Positions 21,697 through 32,765 of a stretch of 64,000 nucleotides of DNA are shown piece after piece; positions within the stretch are counted from its first letter, which is position 1, and every line of letters begins with the position of its first letter. Below the pieces are notes generated by a model. It did not search any database and was not told the DNA's origin. It saw only the letters and a list, made by a program, of their open reading frames with translations. The stretch covers positions 18,097,510 through 18,161,509 of the forward strand of contig OY783199.1 of NCBI GenBank assembly GCA_963678675.1, in the 5' to 3' direction. The translations under genes and the position numbers were made by a program. Origin of the DNA: Xiphydria camelus (Eukaryota > Arthropoda > Insecta > Hymenoptera > Xiphydriidae).

Positions 21697-21926
21697 CACA
21701 ATGAGAAAACAATTTGCTTGATCGAAATAAGCGTGTTTTTGAATAGTCCTAAGAGAGAACATTTATTCGATTTGTATGAATACAGATTTCATCCAAATAA
21801 TATTCAATGAAATGGATAATATTTATGTACATCCAATTGATATTTATTCTAATCAAATAAATGTGCTCTTAGCACTATCCAAAAAAAAAAACCTTTATTT
21901 CCATCAAGCAAATTTTTTTCTCACTG
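21697..21926. mobile_element. GCTTGATCGAAATAA palindromic MITE, older copy
   Basis: CACAATGAGAAAACAATTTG at the left and AAATTTTTTTCTCACTG at the right. The interior TTTGCTTGATCGAAATAAGC and AGTCCTAAGAG match the better preserved copy at 39533-39757. Confidence 0.6.
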
Positions 21927-23207
21927 CAGAGAAATCACGTGGGTCAATCGCGAGCAACAGCCACTCACTCTCACGCTCACTCCCCTCGCCCGTCGAAAAG
22001 CCAACCCTTCCCCTCCGACCCCGAGAAAAAGCGCGAGATCGAATTTCGCCGATCGCCCCGTCCCTACACGCGTTCGCTTCGCCGCGAACCCTCTCATCCC
22101 CGTCCCGAAATCGCCTCGCGAATCACTCCTCCCCCGAACGCGATAATTGGGGTGGCACTCGCAGTCGGCACGGGATGATACGATCGGTAAGACAGTTCTC
22201 TCGGAATTACATCCACTTCGCGAGCCGTCGCAAGCAGTAAGGGGCCGCCGGCGTACGGTGGAGAAGGAGGAAGGAGAAGCAAAGACGGTGTGGGGTACAC
22301 GCGACGAGCGTGTAATCGCAGCACGGCGTCGATCGATCGATCGCTCGAAGTAAGAGCACGGAACGGCGACGGCGCGATGCGTACGGTACAGCGCGGGAAC
22401 GACGGGGACACCGAAAGCCGCGCGACGTATCGTAACGCTCCAAAGAGACGCGGCGTATCTATACGAACGACAAAGACCGGACACAAAGCTCTGACGGCAA
22501 AGGGAGAGGGGGGAGAGAACGGACATCTCCGCGACCGGACGTTGCGCGAAATCTCAAGAGGCAGACGGCGGAGAGTGTATATACAGACGAGAGAGGGGGG
22601 GACCGGGTTCGAGCGCTGTACATATATCGAGTCGGACGGGTCGCGTGGAGGGCGAGGGATTGGGTTCGCGGGATAGTAGCAGTGGTGGTGTAGTGTCGCG
22701 TTGTCCGGGCGGGGAAAGGAGAGAGAGAGAGAGAGAGAGAAAAGGGGGGAGAGAAGGGGGAGTACGAGCGCCGGGTGCAAGTGGACGCGGTCACCACGAC
22801 GCACGCTTAATTGTGTCGCGGAAATACTCGGACGGATGGATTCCTTTAATAATGTCCGCTCGAGGGCGCGCTCTCCATTCTCTCTCTCTCTCGACCTCTT
22901 CCGTTCTCCTCTGTAGCCAGCAACAGCAGCCCCCGCCACTACTCTGTCGTCTGTGTACTCGGTTCTCGCTCTCCGGTGCAGGCTGCTTTCCCGCGTGTAC
23001 GTCGCGACCGATGAAAACTCTCGAACCGCCGACGCGGTAGCTATAGTATAATACATCCACACCCCCGGCCGCGCCAGGCGACGTAAATATAAACCCGATC
23101 GCGCTTTCCGTCTGGCGCGCGAGCTGTTCGGTGACGTGCATCGGCGGAGGTAGACATCGAAAATCGTGAGAAATGGGGGATTGGGAGAGGAAAAACTACG
23201 GAAAATA
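21927..23207. other. CpG and GA-rich island, promoter-like, no ORF supported
   Basis: Very CpG-rich, with a (GA)n run at about 22719-22741, (CT)n-like stretches at about 22877-22892 and the start of CAG runs at 22920. One minus frame stays open for 322 codons (22094-23062), but three other frames are also long and the residues are R, S and P-rich. This is the behaviour of stop-poor island DNA. It could be a promoter or 5' non-coding exon; no start codon with good context or conserved domain is seen. Confidence 0.35.
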
Positions 23208-23365
23208 AGGGTAGACCGAGGCGAATCGGATCATAGATCTGTACGTCTTAAATCGTGGTGAAAATGAGGTATTTCGATTGTACGATGACGAAAAATTTTG
23301 AAATGCTCATTTTCAATACGATTAAGAAATATGGATCTATGATCCGATTCGACTCAGTCTACCCT
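23208..23365. mobile_element. AGGGTAGACCGAG MITE, solo copy
   Basis: The ends AGGGTAGACCGAGGCGAATC and GATTCGACTCAGTCTACCCT are inverse. The arms continue through GGATCATAGATC. The second copy (38120-38815) carries an insertion. Confidence 0.65.
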
Positions 23366-23489
23366 ATGTGCGCTAAACTGGAGAAAGAAAGTAATGAGCG
23401 CGCGATATTATTCTTCCGGCCCTCGACGTACCGAAACGCGAACGCTTTGTCGGAGAAAAAGAAACGACCCAAATAGACAAATATACGCG

Positions 23490-24075
23490 TAAATTGTACA
23501 GCAACTTTAGATAGTATAAGCTCATCGGGTGCATCAAGGTTGTGCACTTTATAAATCGTCATAAAGCAAGGTATATTTGTGTCATTAAATGGCTTCGAAC
23601 TGATACAAATCAAATTTGTCATTTTTACATTTTTTGTAAATATGTTGCTGCAATAAATACAGCGATTAATTTGAATAACATTATAATGTAAATTTAACAA
23701 TTTTTTTAAGGATAATTATTTTTCCAAACTCATGCAGAGATAAAACGAATAAGTTGAATCTACTAAAAATTATTATACTTGCGGGGTCGAAAGTAATTAT
23801 TTATTTACATCAGTTTGATCTTTTTTCATATTAATTTGATATTTCTTCCTTGCACTTACACTCCATGCCACATAATTGTAGGGAAGAGATATGTAATCGA
23901 TGTGTTAAAAAATTACATTAATATGAATAATTAATTACTTGCGACCCCGTAAGTATTTTCCAGTAGATCCAACTAATTATTTTTCTCTGTATGCGGCAAA
24001 ATAAGCGTTGGCTTTAGAACAATCAATTATTGTAATTTGCATAAACATCGTGACGATCATACAAGTCTATCTGGG
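23490..24075 (-). repeat. TGCCGCATGAG repeat, copy 2 (inverted)
   Basis: In the opposite orientation to 33425-33720 it reads AGATAGACTTGTATGATCGT through TTTTGCCGCAT, the interrupting MITE at 23737-23993, GAGTTTGG and on to GTTGCTGTACAATTTAC. It contains the conserved phrase ATGCATCAAGGTTGTGC-type near 23535. Confidence 0.55.
23737..23993. mobile_element. GCGGGGTCGAAAGTAATTATTT MITE inside the repeat
   Basis: AGAGATAAAACGAATAAGTT at the left and ACTAATTATTTTTCTCTGT at the right. Compared with the uninterrupted copy at 33425-33720, the host bases CTCATGCGGCA are split with ATGC present on both sides, suggesting a 4-bp duplication. Confidence 0.6.
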
Positions 24076-25280
24076 GAAAGACGAGTCGCTCGCTCCGCTC
24101 GTCGCGCGTTACGCGGACTTTACTCGCTACGAAGGAAACGACGGATAATTGAATGCACCGCGAAAGTTAATTGGCGAACGGACTTGAATTGAAACGTGCT
24201 TCTTGCCGCGGAACGCGATTGTTCGAAAATAAATAAAGGACGACGGGGGGCTCGACATTTTCGTCCCGCTGAAACTTGGGAGGGACGAAACTCCTCCAAA
24301 CACTTTTGTTCCTCGACAATGCCGCCGACGACGACGACGACGTGGAACCGTAGCCTATATACGTTACACGCTGCCGAGCGCGCGCACCCGCCCGTTGTCT
24401 ATACCCGTACTTTATATCCGTACGACGTTGTTCCGAGTCGAGAATCGTTTAACGAGCTTAGCGTTTCGAATGCGGCGTTATACGACCTGGCGACGATTCA
24501 CCGAGTAGTTGTACGCGCGCTCTACTCGTGCGTGTGAGCATTCGATCCGCGTGTAATTAGCTTGTATTCTTGAACATTCGACAATTCCCCGGTCGAGCGA
24601 ACTTTGTTCTAAAATCATGGTATTCACACATTCAGAGAATCATTTATTTGAATACAAACCTAGGGTAAACTACCCAATAGTGGGACACCTCCAGTAGATA
24701 AACACTTCAATGCTTTTCAAATACCAAGTACTGTTCATCTACAGGATTTTGTCGTCTGCTTAGAAATTCATCTGTTGGGTAGATTACACTATTAGAAAGT
24801 TTATTAGTCATGAATAGGAATTTGTTTTATTTCGAACAAAGATTTATTTGAATTAAACATATGTCTGTGTACACCGTAATACATTTATTTATTTCAAACT
24901 TCTGTTTGCTCTTCGTAAATAAATTCTTTATTCATCGCAAATAAATGTTTCTACAAGGTTCGCATTCAAATAAAGACATCTCTGGATTTAGGTACCTACT
25001 GAATTCGAAAAATAAGATGAGTTCATTTCTCCAGCCTGAAATAACTTATTTTTCCTGAACCTCGTACACGCGCAGATCCGACGCAGCTCTAGATGCAACA
25101 GTCGTTCTGCTCGGATGATTTTATGGGCGATGAAAAATTACTTACGACTCGTAAAATTATTTACCTCGGTGCGGATCTGGGCCAAAGGGTTGCCCGCGAG
25201 GGAGCTCGTGGGGTCTCTGTTCACTGCTTTCCATTGATCAGAAATTTCTAGGAGAAACTCAATACGTGCATCCTATTATG
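24076..25280. other. No gene recognised
   Basis: 24080-24560 is CpG-rich with a 113-codon plus frame containing a (GAC)n tract coding for threonines; unrecognised. 24620-24990 is AT-rich and carries scattered AAATAAATTC and CATTTATTT motifs reminiscent of the CACGGAG MITE interior. A CpG-poor tail follows. Confidence 0.35.
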
Positions 25281-25289
25281 TGCCATACA

Positions 25290-25730
25290 CCGAAAAAAAC
25301 ATTTTTTTCCAGCTAATATACGTATACTTGATTATGACGAAAGAAATATTTCTTTGGGCCAAGCAAATATTTGTTAGCTATTACTCTATTTCTGTCTAAA
25401 TGCAAGAGACATTATTCTAATAATTAACATACCATGTGAAGCTAAACTTACTCGCCCATAAAGAAACTTCAATCACTGCTTATCTATGGCTTTTAGCTCA
25501 TATTTGTATAATACTTTTTTTGTAGATTACGTTTCTATCTACAATAAAGTTTTATATCGATATAGGCTAAAAATTCATAAATAATGAGATAGAGTAGTGA
25601 TTGAAATTTCTTTCCTGGCGAGTAAGTTTAGCCTTACATGGTATATATATCTATTTGGTCCAACAAAATATTTCTTTCGCCATAATTAAGTATACATTTA
25701 TCAACTGCAAATAAACTTCTCTCTCGGTGT
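25290..25730. mobile_element. CACCGAAAAAAACA MITE with nested CTCGCCAGG MITE
   Basis: The ends TACACCGAAAAAAACATTTT and AAACTTCTCTCTCGGTGTA enclose the GACGAAAGAAATATTTCTTT interior of the CACGGAG family. A CTCGCCAGG-type MITE interrupts it at 25435-25639. Confidence 0.5.
25435..25639. mobile_element. CTCGCCAGGAAAGAAACTT MITE, copy 4
   Basis: TGTGAAGCTAAACTTACTCG at the left and CGAGTAAGTTTAGCCTTACA at the right. ACCATG and CATGGT border it, so the immediate flanks extend the palindrome. Confidence 0.6.
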
Positions 25731-26235
25731 AGGAATTGTTAATTTCACCACTGAACTGCAATTAATGAACGTTTATTTAAATATGGCGAAATGCACCCGA
25801 GTTAATATTCGTACGTAGCACCAGTACATGTCGTGGTCGTCTTCCTGGCGGTCGATGACTCGTAGTTTGCCGGACGGTCTTAGCGGCTGCGTCGCTATCG
25901 AATCCTTGTCATACTTACAGCGATTATTGCAGATTTCTCGATGCATCGCTGACCCGGTGTCCACCAAACGATGCGCCGCAAGTGCATTACCATCATATCA
26001 CAGACGTACTGGTTTCCAAAATTTCACCCGGGTCGAGTATTTCGTTGTAGCAAACAAATATTTGTTAACTATTGCGATATTCAATCGCTCTGCGAGTGAT
26101 TACTTCAAAACTCTTGTTCGAGACGACCAGTTATCGCAATAGTTAACGAATAGTGTATTTCCTCCAACGGAATATTTATTTCGCCATATTTAAATTAAAT
26201 TTCATTATTCGTCAATTAAACATTTCCTTGGTGAG
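25725..26235. mobile_element. CACGGAG-family fragment split by about 240 bp of unrelated sequence
   Basis: Left part TTTAAATATGGCGAAAT and right part TATTTCGTTGTAGCAAACAA are MITE interior. Between them (about 25797-26030) lies CpG-richer DNA open on both strands. Its minus strand reads a charged stretch including DRQEDDHDMYWCYVR. Whether that insert is captured gene sequence cannot be told here. Confidence 0.35.
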
Positions 26236-28129
26236 TTGGTATTAATGGCTGCCCATTAAGACACAATCATTATATTAGTATAATACATTTCTGATTAATG
26301 GGTTTCTCAGGCTTTGATTAAATTATAGTTAAAAGTGTGAAATTATTAGTAGATAACGGAAGGAATAGTGAGACGTGTTATCAGCTCTAGCGTTTGACGA
26401 GTACTGCGCGGTTCGAAGGTAAATGGGGGAACGGCGAAGGTAGGTCGCGATGGAACAACACGCTTGGGTTTGTTTTTGCGAATCAACGTAAACAGTGAGA
26501 CAGCGAACTTAGCTTTCCGCCTATATCTATATAGTATATCGAAGTATGCGTATTATATAAAAGGGATCGCGCACGTACGATAGATTCTCGTACCAAGAAT
26601 TATAAAATAAAACCGTGTCGACGTGGCGCAAGAGAATTGACTGCATTTCAATTTAAAGGATGCAGTGAGGAGTCGATTAGGGTTGTGCCGTTTTAAATAA
26701 AAAGAAATAAATCGATGCAACAGTGAAGACGCAACTATCACCCTGCCGTACGATTTCATGGGGTGTGAAAAATCGTAAAAATCGCGAAATAACGCATTTC
26801 TTTCAATATTTGTAATTAGAGTACTAAAATAATTTTTAAAAAATCCTTCGGGCTTTCCAATTGTTTCCTGACTTTCTTGACTTTTCCATAGTGTACAAAA
26901 TTCCCGGACAATTCCAGGTTTTCCAGAATTTCCTGACCGCCAGACATCGCGAAAATGTTCCAAAGTGATAATTGAACGAGTTCAAATTGTTAAAATGAAG
27001 ACTGTTACAAAATTCCCTGTAAATTATCGCGTGCAATAATTTTCTTGAATCATTAGAAGCCGTTCACACATTACCTAACGAAATGTGAATCGAAGAAGGG
27101 TAAGAAAGGCGAGGGATTTTGAAAATTTGCGTAATGTAATACGTCAGTGAACGGCCTGCCCATACAGGAGTAATATACCGATAACGGTCAGCCCCTGCGT
27201 CGAATATGGCTCACACGGATGGCTGTAGTGGCATCATTTCCTTTTTTACTTTCTACGCATAGGCACCCCTACTTTGTGATACGTGTATTATTATAATAAA
27301 TAAAGAAATGTTCTCACTTTAAATTAACAAGAAATCATAATTCCCCCGACTCGTTATAAATGTAGGTACCTACGTGTCTTCATAAAAGTTACAACACATA
27401 CTTCCGATGAAATAAATAAAAACATCGATGATTAAACGAAAACAAAAATTACGATCGAGAAGACTTTTGCGACGTTGCTGTAATAAGGGGATAAAAAGCA
27501 GTGATAATGTAAAACAGAAGAGGGGAAAAATTCAAAAATCCTACAAGACACCGCGCGAATGACGAGAAGAGCCTACGAAAGAATTTTCCGCGTTGCCGTG
27601 TGTCACCGTGCGTCTCCGTACAGTGCCGAGGGACCCACCCACCACCGCAAACCACCACCGCCGTCTCCCGTCGATCGAGAACCGAGATTCTTTACGACCT
27701 CCTCCCTTTCCCGCACGACGCGGGAGGAACGCGCGCCGCTAGATTAAATTGCCTGCCCTCTCGATCGCCGCGAATAAATACCGCCCTCGACCCCTCGTCG
27801 CTCCGATCCCGCCATCTTAATATCATCTCGTCGATAGAATTCGTCCGGCGAGCCGCGGGAGTACGGTGGTCGAGGGTCCGGAGGTGGGCGTATCCGCGTT
27901 GTGTACCTACGTTATATAGGCGAGGGACTGAGTGATCTTGGGACGCTAGGACATCCTGCAGATCGATTCGTTCAATCGATATTAAAGTTCACTTCCGACT
28001 TTTCCGACCCTCAGAAACAGCGCGCTACCGCGTAAGTCCTCAGCCGGTGGCAAAATTGAACGCTGGACGCGATCGGTACCCAAGGAGAAATGGTGAGTCG
28101 AGATGCGGGGCTCTCTTCCAGTCAGATGT
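26236..28129. other. No gene proven; possible first exon ending 28,094
   Basis: 26750-26960 has TTCCTGACTTTCTTG phrases of the CAGGG family. 27540-27960 is CpG-rich with TATATAGG at about 27913. At 28092 an ATG in the context AAGGAGAAATG is followed at once by the consensus donor GTGAGT, the arrangement used by genes whose first intron follows the start codon. No downstream plus-strand exon is recognised, so this stays a candidate only. Confidence 0.25.
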
Positions 28130-28640
28130 TTAATGACTCCTTAATTGAAAAAAATGACCAAAAAATGACCGATCTTTCCTCAATTATGCATTGTCAATAA
28201 GAAAAAAAAACGGTCTGACGGTGTTTGTAATAAATTCGGAAAAGTTTTGAGGTGATAATATTGGGGAAAGTGATTTAGATTTGTAATCGAAATAATTTAT
28301 TTTCACAAAAACACGTCGAAATTTTGAGGTATGAAAAATAACAAACATCACTTTTTAACGAAGAAATACCTACCTCGAAAAAACTTTTTTTTTAAAGAAA
28401 ACGCGCCACGATCGGACTGCTTGTCACGTGCCATCATAACGATTTACAGAATCTGGGTATTGTCAGCACTGAGAATTCATACAAATTGTCGCAGCGTTTT
28501 TTAGCGGCGGGAATATATCGTGAAATTATTCGACGAATCAAAGGGCGAAATCTTTAAAATAATGACTTTTTTAATAACTTTTAAAAATAAATAGACTTCT
28601 CTTGACTTCATTGAAAAAAAATGATCAATCATTTAAAAAA
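28130..28640 (+). repeat. 500-bp interspersed repeat, copy A
   Basis: It shares, in order, GACTCCTTAATTGA, GATCTTTCCTCA-type, GCACC/GTGCCATCATAACGATTT, GAGAATTCATAC, GCAGCGTTTTTTA and GACGAATCAA with 35830-36320. Neither copy has clear inverted ends or a coding frame. Confidence 0.6.
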
Positions 28641-29034
28641 TGACACAAGCGGGAGCCCTGGAGATGACGTCCAAATTATGTCACTCTAACTTAAGAAGAC
28701 GTCGTGTGGAGATCATTTGGACATCAACTCGACTATACCATTCTTCCTTGGCTACGCTTCATCGGGATCGCGTGCTAGCGAGAAAGTTACGTGACAGAGT
28801 CGCGCTCCGGAAGCGCGTAGACGTCGTTTGACGTTAGGCTGATGCGAGCCGAAAAATGGAATTCGTTGCTTGATATGGTAAGAGGGTAATTTTTCCTCAT
28901 TTGGCTGCTTTAATTGTGTTCTGATCGATCTGCGTGCTGAATGTTGCTAGATTCGAGTTGAGTCGAGTGAAAATGGCTCGATGATGAACTGTGTATGTGT
29001 GTAGAAAGTCTTGTGGGTTCCAAGCTAAATCCTA
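28641..29034. other. No gene recognised
   Basis: A short open frame (28640-28831) and AT-rich DNA up to the TA target of the large element. Nothing supported. Confidence 0.3.
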
Positions 29035-29290
29035 CACTGAGAAAAAAAATTCTTTGGATCAAAGACATTTTATTCGGGTTGAAAGAAATATTTCTTTGTA
29101 TAGCTCCGAAACTATATTTTTTTAGTCCAAAGAAATCTTTCATCGAAAGCAAATATTTCAATGGAAGATATATTTCTTTGGTCCGACAGAAACAGTTGTA
29201 CAAATGAAGGAGCATTTATTTATTTTGAATCCTTGTACCTTCGATTTGAACTGTGATGTTATTTGGCAAAAGAAGTGCGTTTTTGAAACA

Positions 29291-30178
29291 AAGAAATATG
29301 TCTTCGGCGTAACAGAATATTTCTTACTAACTGAGATATCTATATTTGCCTCGAAAAAAGTTGTATTCAAGACAATTACTCGCGTCTTTTGCGGCAAGAA
29401 ATAGGTCATCTAGTCGAAGAAATATGTCTTCGGCGTAACAGAATATTTCTTACTAACTGAGATATCTATATTTGCCTCGAAAAAAGTTGTATTCAAGACA
29501 ATTACTTGCGTCTTTCGCGGCAAGAAATAGGTCATCTAGTCAAAGAAATATGTCTTCGGCATAACAGAATATTTCTTACTAACTGAGATATCTATATTTG
29601 CCTCGAAAAAAGTTGTATTCAAGACAATTACTGGCGTCTTTTGCGGCAAGAAATAGGTCATCTAGTTAAAGAAATATGTCTTCGGCGGAACAGAATATTT
29701 CTTCCTAACTGAGATATCTATATTTGCCTTGAAAAAAGTTGTATTCAAGACAATTACTCGCGTCTTTCGCGGCAAGAAATAGGTCATCTAGTCAAAGAAA
29801 TATGTCTTCGGCGTAACAGAATATTTCTTCCTAACTGAGATATCTATATTTGCCTCGAAAAAAGTTGTATTCAAGACAATTACTCGCGTCTTTCGCGGCA
29901 AGAAATAGGTCATGTAGTCAAAGAAATATGTCTTCGGCGTAACAGAATATTTCTTCCTAACTGAGATATCTATATTTGCCTCGAAAAAAGTTGTATTCAA
30001 GACAATTACTCGCGTCTTTCGCGGCAAGAAATAGGTCATCTAGTCAAAGAAATATGTCTTCGGCGTAACAGAGTATTTCTTACTAACTGAGATATCTATA
30101 TTTACCTCGAAAAAAGTTGTATTGAAGACAATTACTCGCGTCTTTCGCGGCAAGAAATAGGTCATCTAGTCAAAGACA
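29291..30178. repeat. 126-bp tandem array, seven units
   Basis: The phrase AAGAAATATGTCTTCGGC starts at 29291, 29417, 29543, 29669, 29795, 29921 and 30047, exactly 126 bp apart with no length change. Units differ by few bases. 126 is 42 codons. On the minus strand each unit is an uninterrupted 41-codon frame from ATG to TAG, with TAGATG at the junctions. At one junction TAG has become TAC, fusing two units into 83 codons. Confidence 0.85.
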
Positions 30179-30405
30179 TAATAATTTAAAGTAAAGAAAT
30201 ATTTCTTCAAGTTGAAAATATAATATTCCTTTGGTCCAAGTAAAATTGTCTCCGATCAGATGAACGCCGTATTTTGAAGAGAGAGCTAGATATTTCACTG
30301 GAAGTAAAACGCAACTGATAAATGCATGCGCAGATTGTTAAAAGCGCCGCTTGCCAATGGTTTGTGACTGCTGTGCGAAAAAAACTAATATTTACAAGAG
30401 ACTAA

Positions 30406-30565
30406 TGGGCCGGTCCTGGAAGCACTGTAGTACCAAGCCAACCAGCGGCAAGGCTGGAGCGAGTTCGCGACACCTCACCCACTTCCAAAAACCAGCTGAT
30501 CAAAGCCCCAATTGATCCATAAAACGACAACTATTACACTTTTCAACGTTGCTCTTATAAATAGT
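30406..30565 (-). ncRNA. U2 snRNA-like sequence, probably a pseudogene or derived RNA
   Basis: Read on the minus strand, the 3' half follows U2 snRNA. An Sm-like GTTTTTGGA is followed by a GC-rich hairpin and GCTCC. Then come GGTTGGC and the stem-loop IV core GGTACTACAGTGCTTCCAGG, where U2 has GGTATTGCAGTAC, and finally a CGGCCC 3' end. The 5' half is shortened. AAGTGTAATAG stands where U2 has AAGUGUAGUAUC, so the branch-point recognition GUAGUA is altered, and the first Sm base is G, not A. About 90 bases upstream of this stretch I see TTTATAAG and an ATGCAAAT octamer. The U2 comparison is from memory. A decayed or repurposed copy is more likely than a working U2 gene. Confidence 0.5.
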
Positions 30566-30909
30566 AAAACATAAATTTGCATCCGAGAATATTCGCCACA
30601 TAGCGGGCAAACGGGATATTAGCACAGCGATTTTATCTTTACCGACAGCGACCGATTTTACCCTCGGTGACGCGCGGTGTCCTAGTCCCTCTGACTTGCA
30701 ATTATTCTGGGTCCTTTATACCCATTTTTAGCTTAGATTTAATTTCTAGTCATTCCTTCAGTCACATAAGCCTCTTACACTCGCTGAAGGAATTTTATAA
30801 GTATTGATCATAGAGAGTTCGAGTTTTCACGTTTTGATCTCACGCTCTGCCAGTAGCGATCAGTACCTAGGTAGTTAGGTTCGTGTTCACTTTCCCTCAA
30901 TGTTACGTG

Positions 30910-32765
30910 TTAATTCATCTGTTGATTTAGAGAAACGATTTATTTCAAAGAAATACGTAATTCGTAATGACTATACTATACTTCTTTCAGTTAAAGAAAA
31001 ACTGCGTTAGCATTGAAGACGTCAGAGTTATTGACGGAAAGACGTTTCTTGTTGATTTGAAAGAATATTTCTTTCGGGGAAAGACAAATATTCAATGAAG
31101 TCATTTCTTTCAAGTGAAAAATGCAGCTTTTTCAGATAAATAGTAAAATCATTGACTTGAGAAATGCGTTCTTCGAGTGGAATGAAGCAAATTATTAGAA
31201 CGATTATTCTGCGTTCTTTGGTTCTAACAATTCATGTGTTGGTTTAAAGAAACAATTTGTTTCAAAGAAATACGTAATTCATAATAACTATACTATACTT
31301 CTTTCAGTTAAAGAAAAACTGCATTACCATTAAAGACGTCAGAATTATTAACGGAAAGCCGTTCTCTGTTGATTTGAAAGAATATTTCTTTCGGGGAAAG
31401 ACAAATATTCAATGAAGTCATTTTTTTCAAGTGAAAAATGCAGTCTTTGCACATAAATAGTAAAATCATTGACTTGAAAGACGCGTTCTTCAAGTGGAAT
31501 GAAGCAAATTATTACAACGATTATTCTGCGTTCTTTGATTCTAACAATTCATGTGTTGATTTAAAGAAACAATCTGTTTTAAGGAAATACGTAATTCACA
31601 ATGACTATACCATACTTCTTTCAGTTAAAGAAAAACTACGTTAGCATTAAAGACGTCAGAATTATTGACGGAAAGGCGTTTTCTGTTGATGTGAAAGAAT
31701 ATTTCTTTCGTGGAAAGACAAATATTCGATGAAGTCATTTCTTTCACGTAAAAAATGCAGTCTTTGCACATAAATAGTAAAATCATTGACTTGAAAGACG
31801 CGTTCTTCAAGTGGAATGAAGCAAATTATTACAACGATTATTCTGCGTTCTTTGATTCTAACAATTCATGTGTTGATTTAAAGAAACAATTTGTTTCAAA
31901 GAAATACGTAATTCACAATGACTATACTATACTTCTTTCAGTTAAAGAAAAACTGCGTTAGCATTAAAGACGTCGGAGTTATTGACGGAAAGACGTTTCT
32001 TGTTGATTTGAAAGAATATTTCTTTCGGGGAAAGACAAATATTCAATGAAGTCATTTCTTTCAAGTGAAAAATGCAGCTTTTTCAGATAAATAGTAAAAT
32101 CATTGACTTGAGAAATGCGTTCTTCGAGTGGAATGAAGCAAATTATTAGAACGATTATTCTGCGTTCTTTGGTTCTAACAATTCATGTGTTGGTTTAAAG
32201 AAACAATTTGTTTCAAAGAAATACGTAATTCATAATAACTATACTATACTTCTTTCAGTTAAAGAAAAACTGCATTACCATTAAAGACGTCAGAATTATT
32301 AACGGAAAGACGTTTTCTGTTGATTTGAAAGAATATTTCTTTCGGGGAAAGACAAATATTCGATGAAGTCATTTCTTTCACGTAAAAAATGTAGTGTTCC
32401 AGATAAATAGTAAAATCATTGACTTAAAGACGCGTTCTTCAAGTGAAATGAAGCAAATTATTACAACGATTATTCTGCGTTCTTTGGTTCTAACAATTCA
32501 TATGTTGATTTAAAGAAACAATTTGTTTCAAAGAAATACGTAATTCACAATGACTATACTATACTTCTTTCAGTTAAAGAAAAACTGCGTTAGCATTAAA
32601 GACGTCGGAGTTATTGACGGAAAGACATTTCTTGTTGATTTGAAAGAATATTTCTTTCGGGGAAAGAAAAAAATTCGATAAAGTCATTTCTTTCAAGTGA
32701 AAACTGCAGTCTTTTCAAATAAATACTAATATCACTGACTTAAAGACGCGTTCTTTAAGTGGAAG
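30910..32765. repeat. 317-bp tandem array, about six units, with higher-order structure
   Basis: The phrase CTATACTATACTTCTTTCAG recurs at 30971, 31288, 31605, 31922, 32239 and 32554: four spacings of 317 bp and one of 315. Units 1 and 4, 951 bp apart, differ by about two bases over roughly 380 bp, whereas neighbours differ much more (for example GCTTTTTCAGATAAATAG against GTCTTTGCACATAAATAG). This indicates a three-unit higher-order repeat or a recent block duplication. Confidence 0.85.

Noticed and set aside
22094..23062. 322-codon minus open frame as a protein gene
   Set aside because: Several overlapping frames on both strands are also open, composition is R/S/P low complexity, and no domain or splice pattern supports it.
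28092..28098. First exon of a gene of the calmodulin type (ATG followed by GTGAGT)
   Set aside because: No EF-hand or other downstream plus-strand exon is seen between here and 54 kb, so no gene can be named.
31438..31961. Two 68-residue plus frames in the 317-bp array as a repeated peptide gene
   Set aside because: Only two of six units are open; the others have stops, so the frame is not maintained.
29291..32765. CRISPR-like array
   Set aside because: The repeats are 126 and 317 bp direct tandem units without spacers, in an intron-bearing animal genome.
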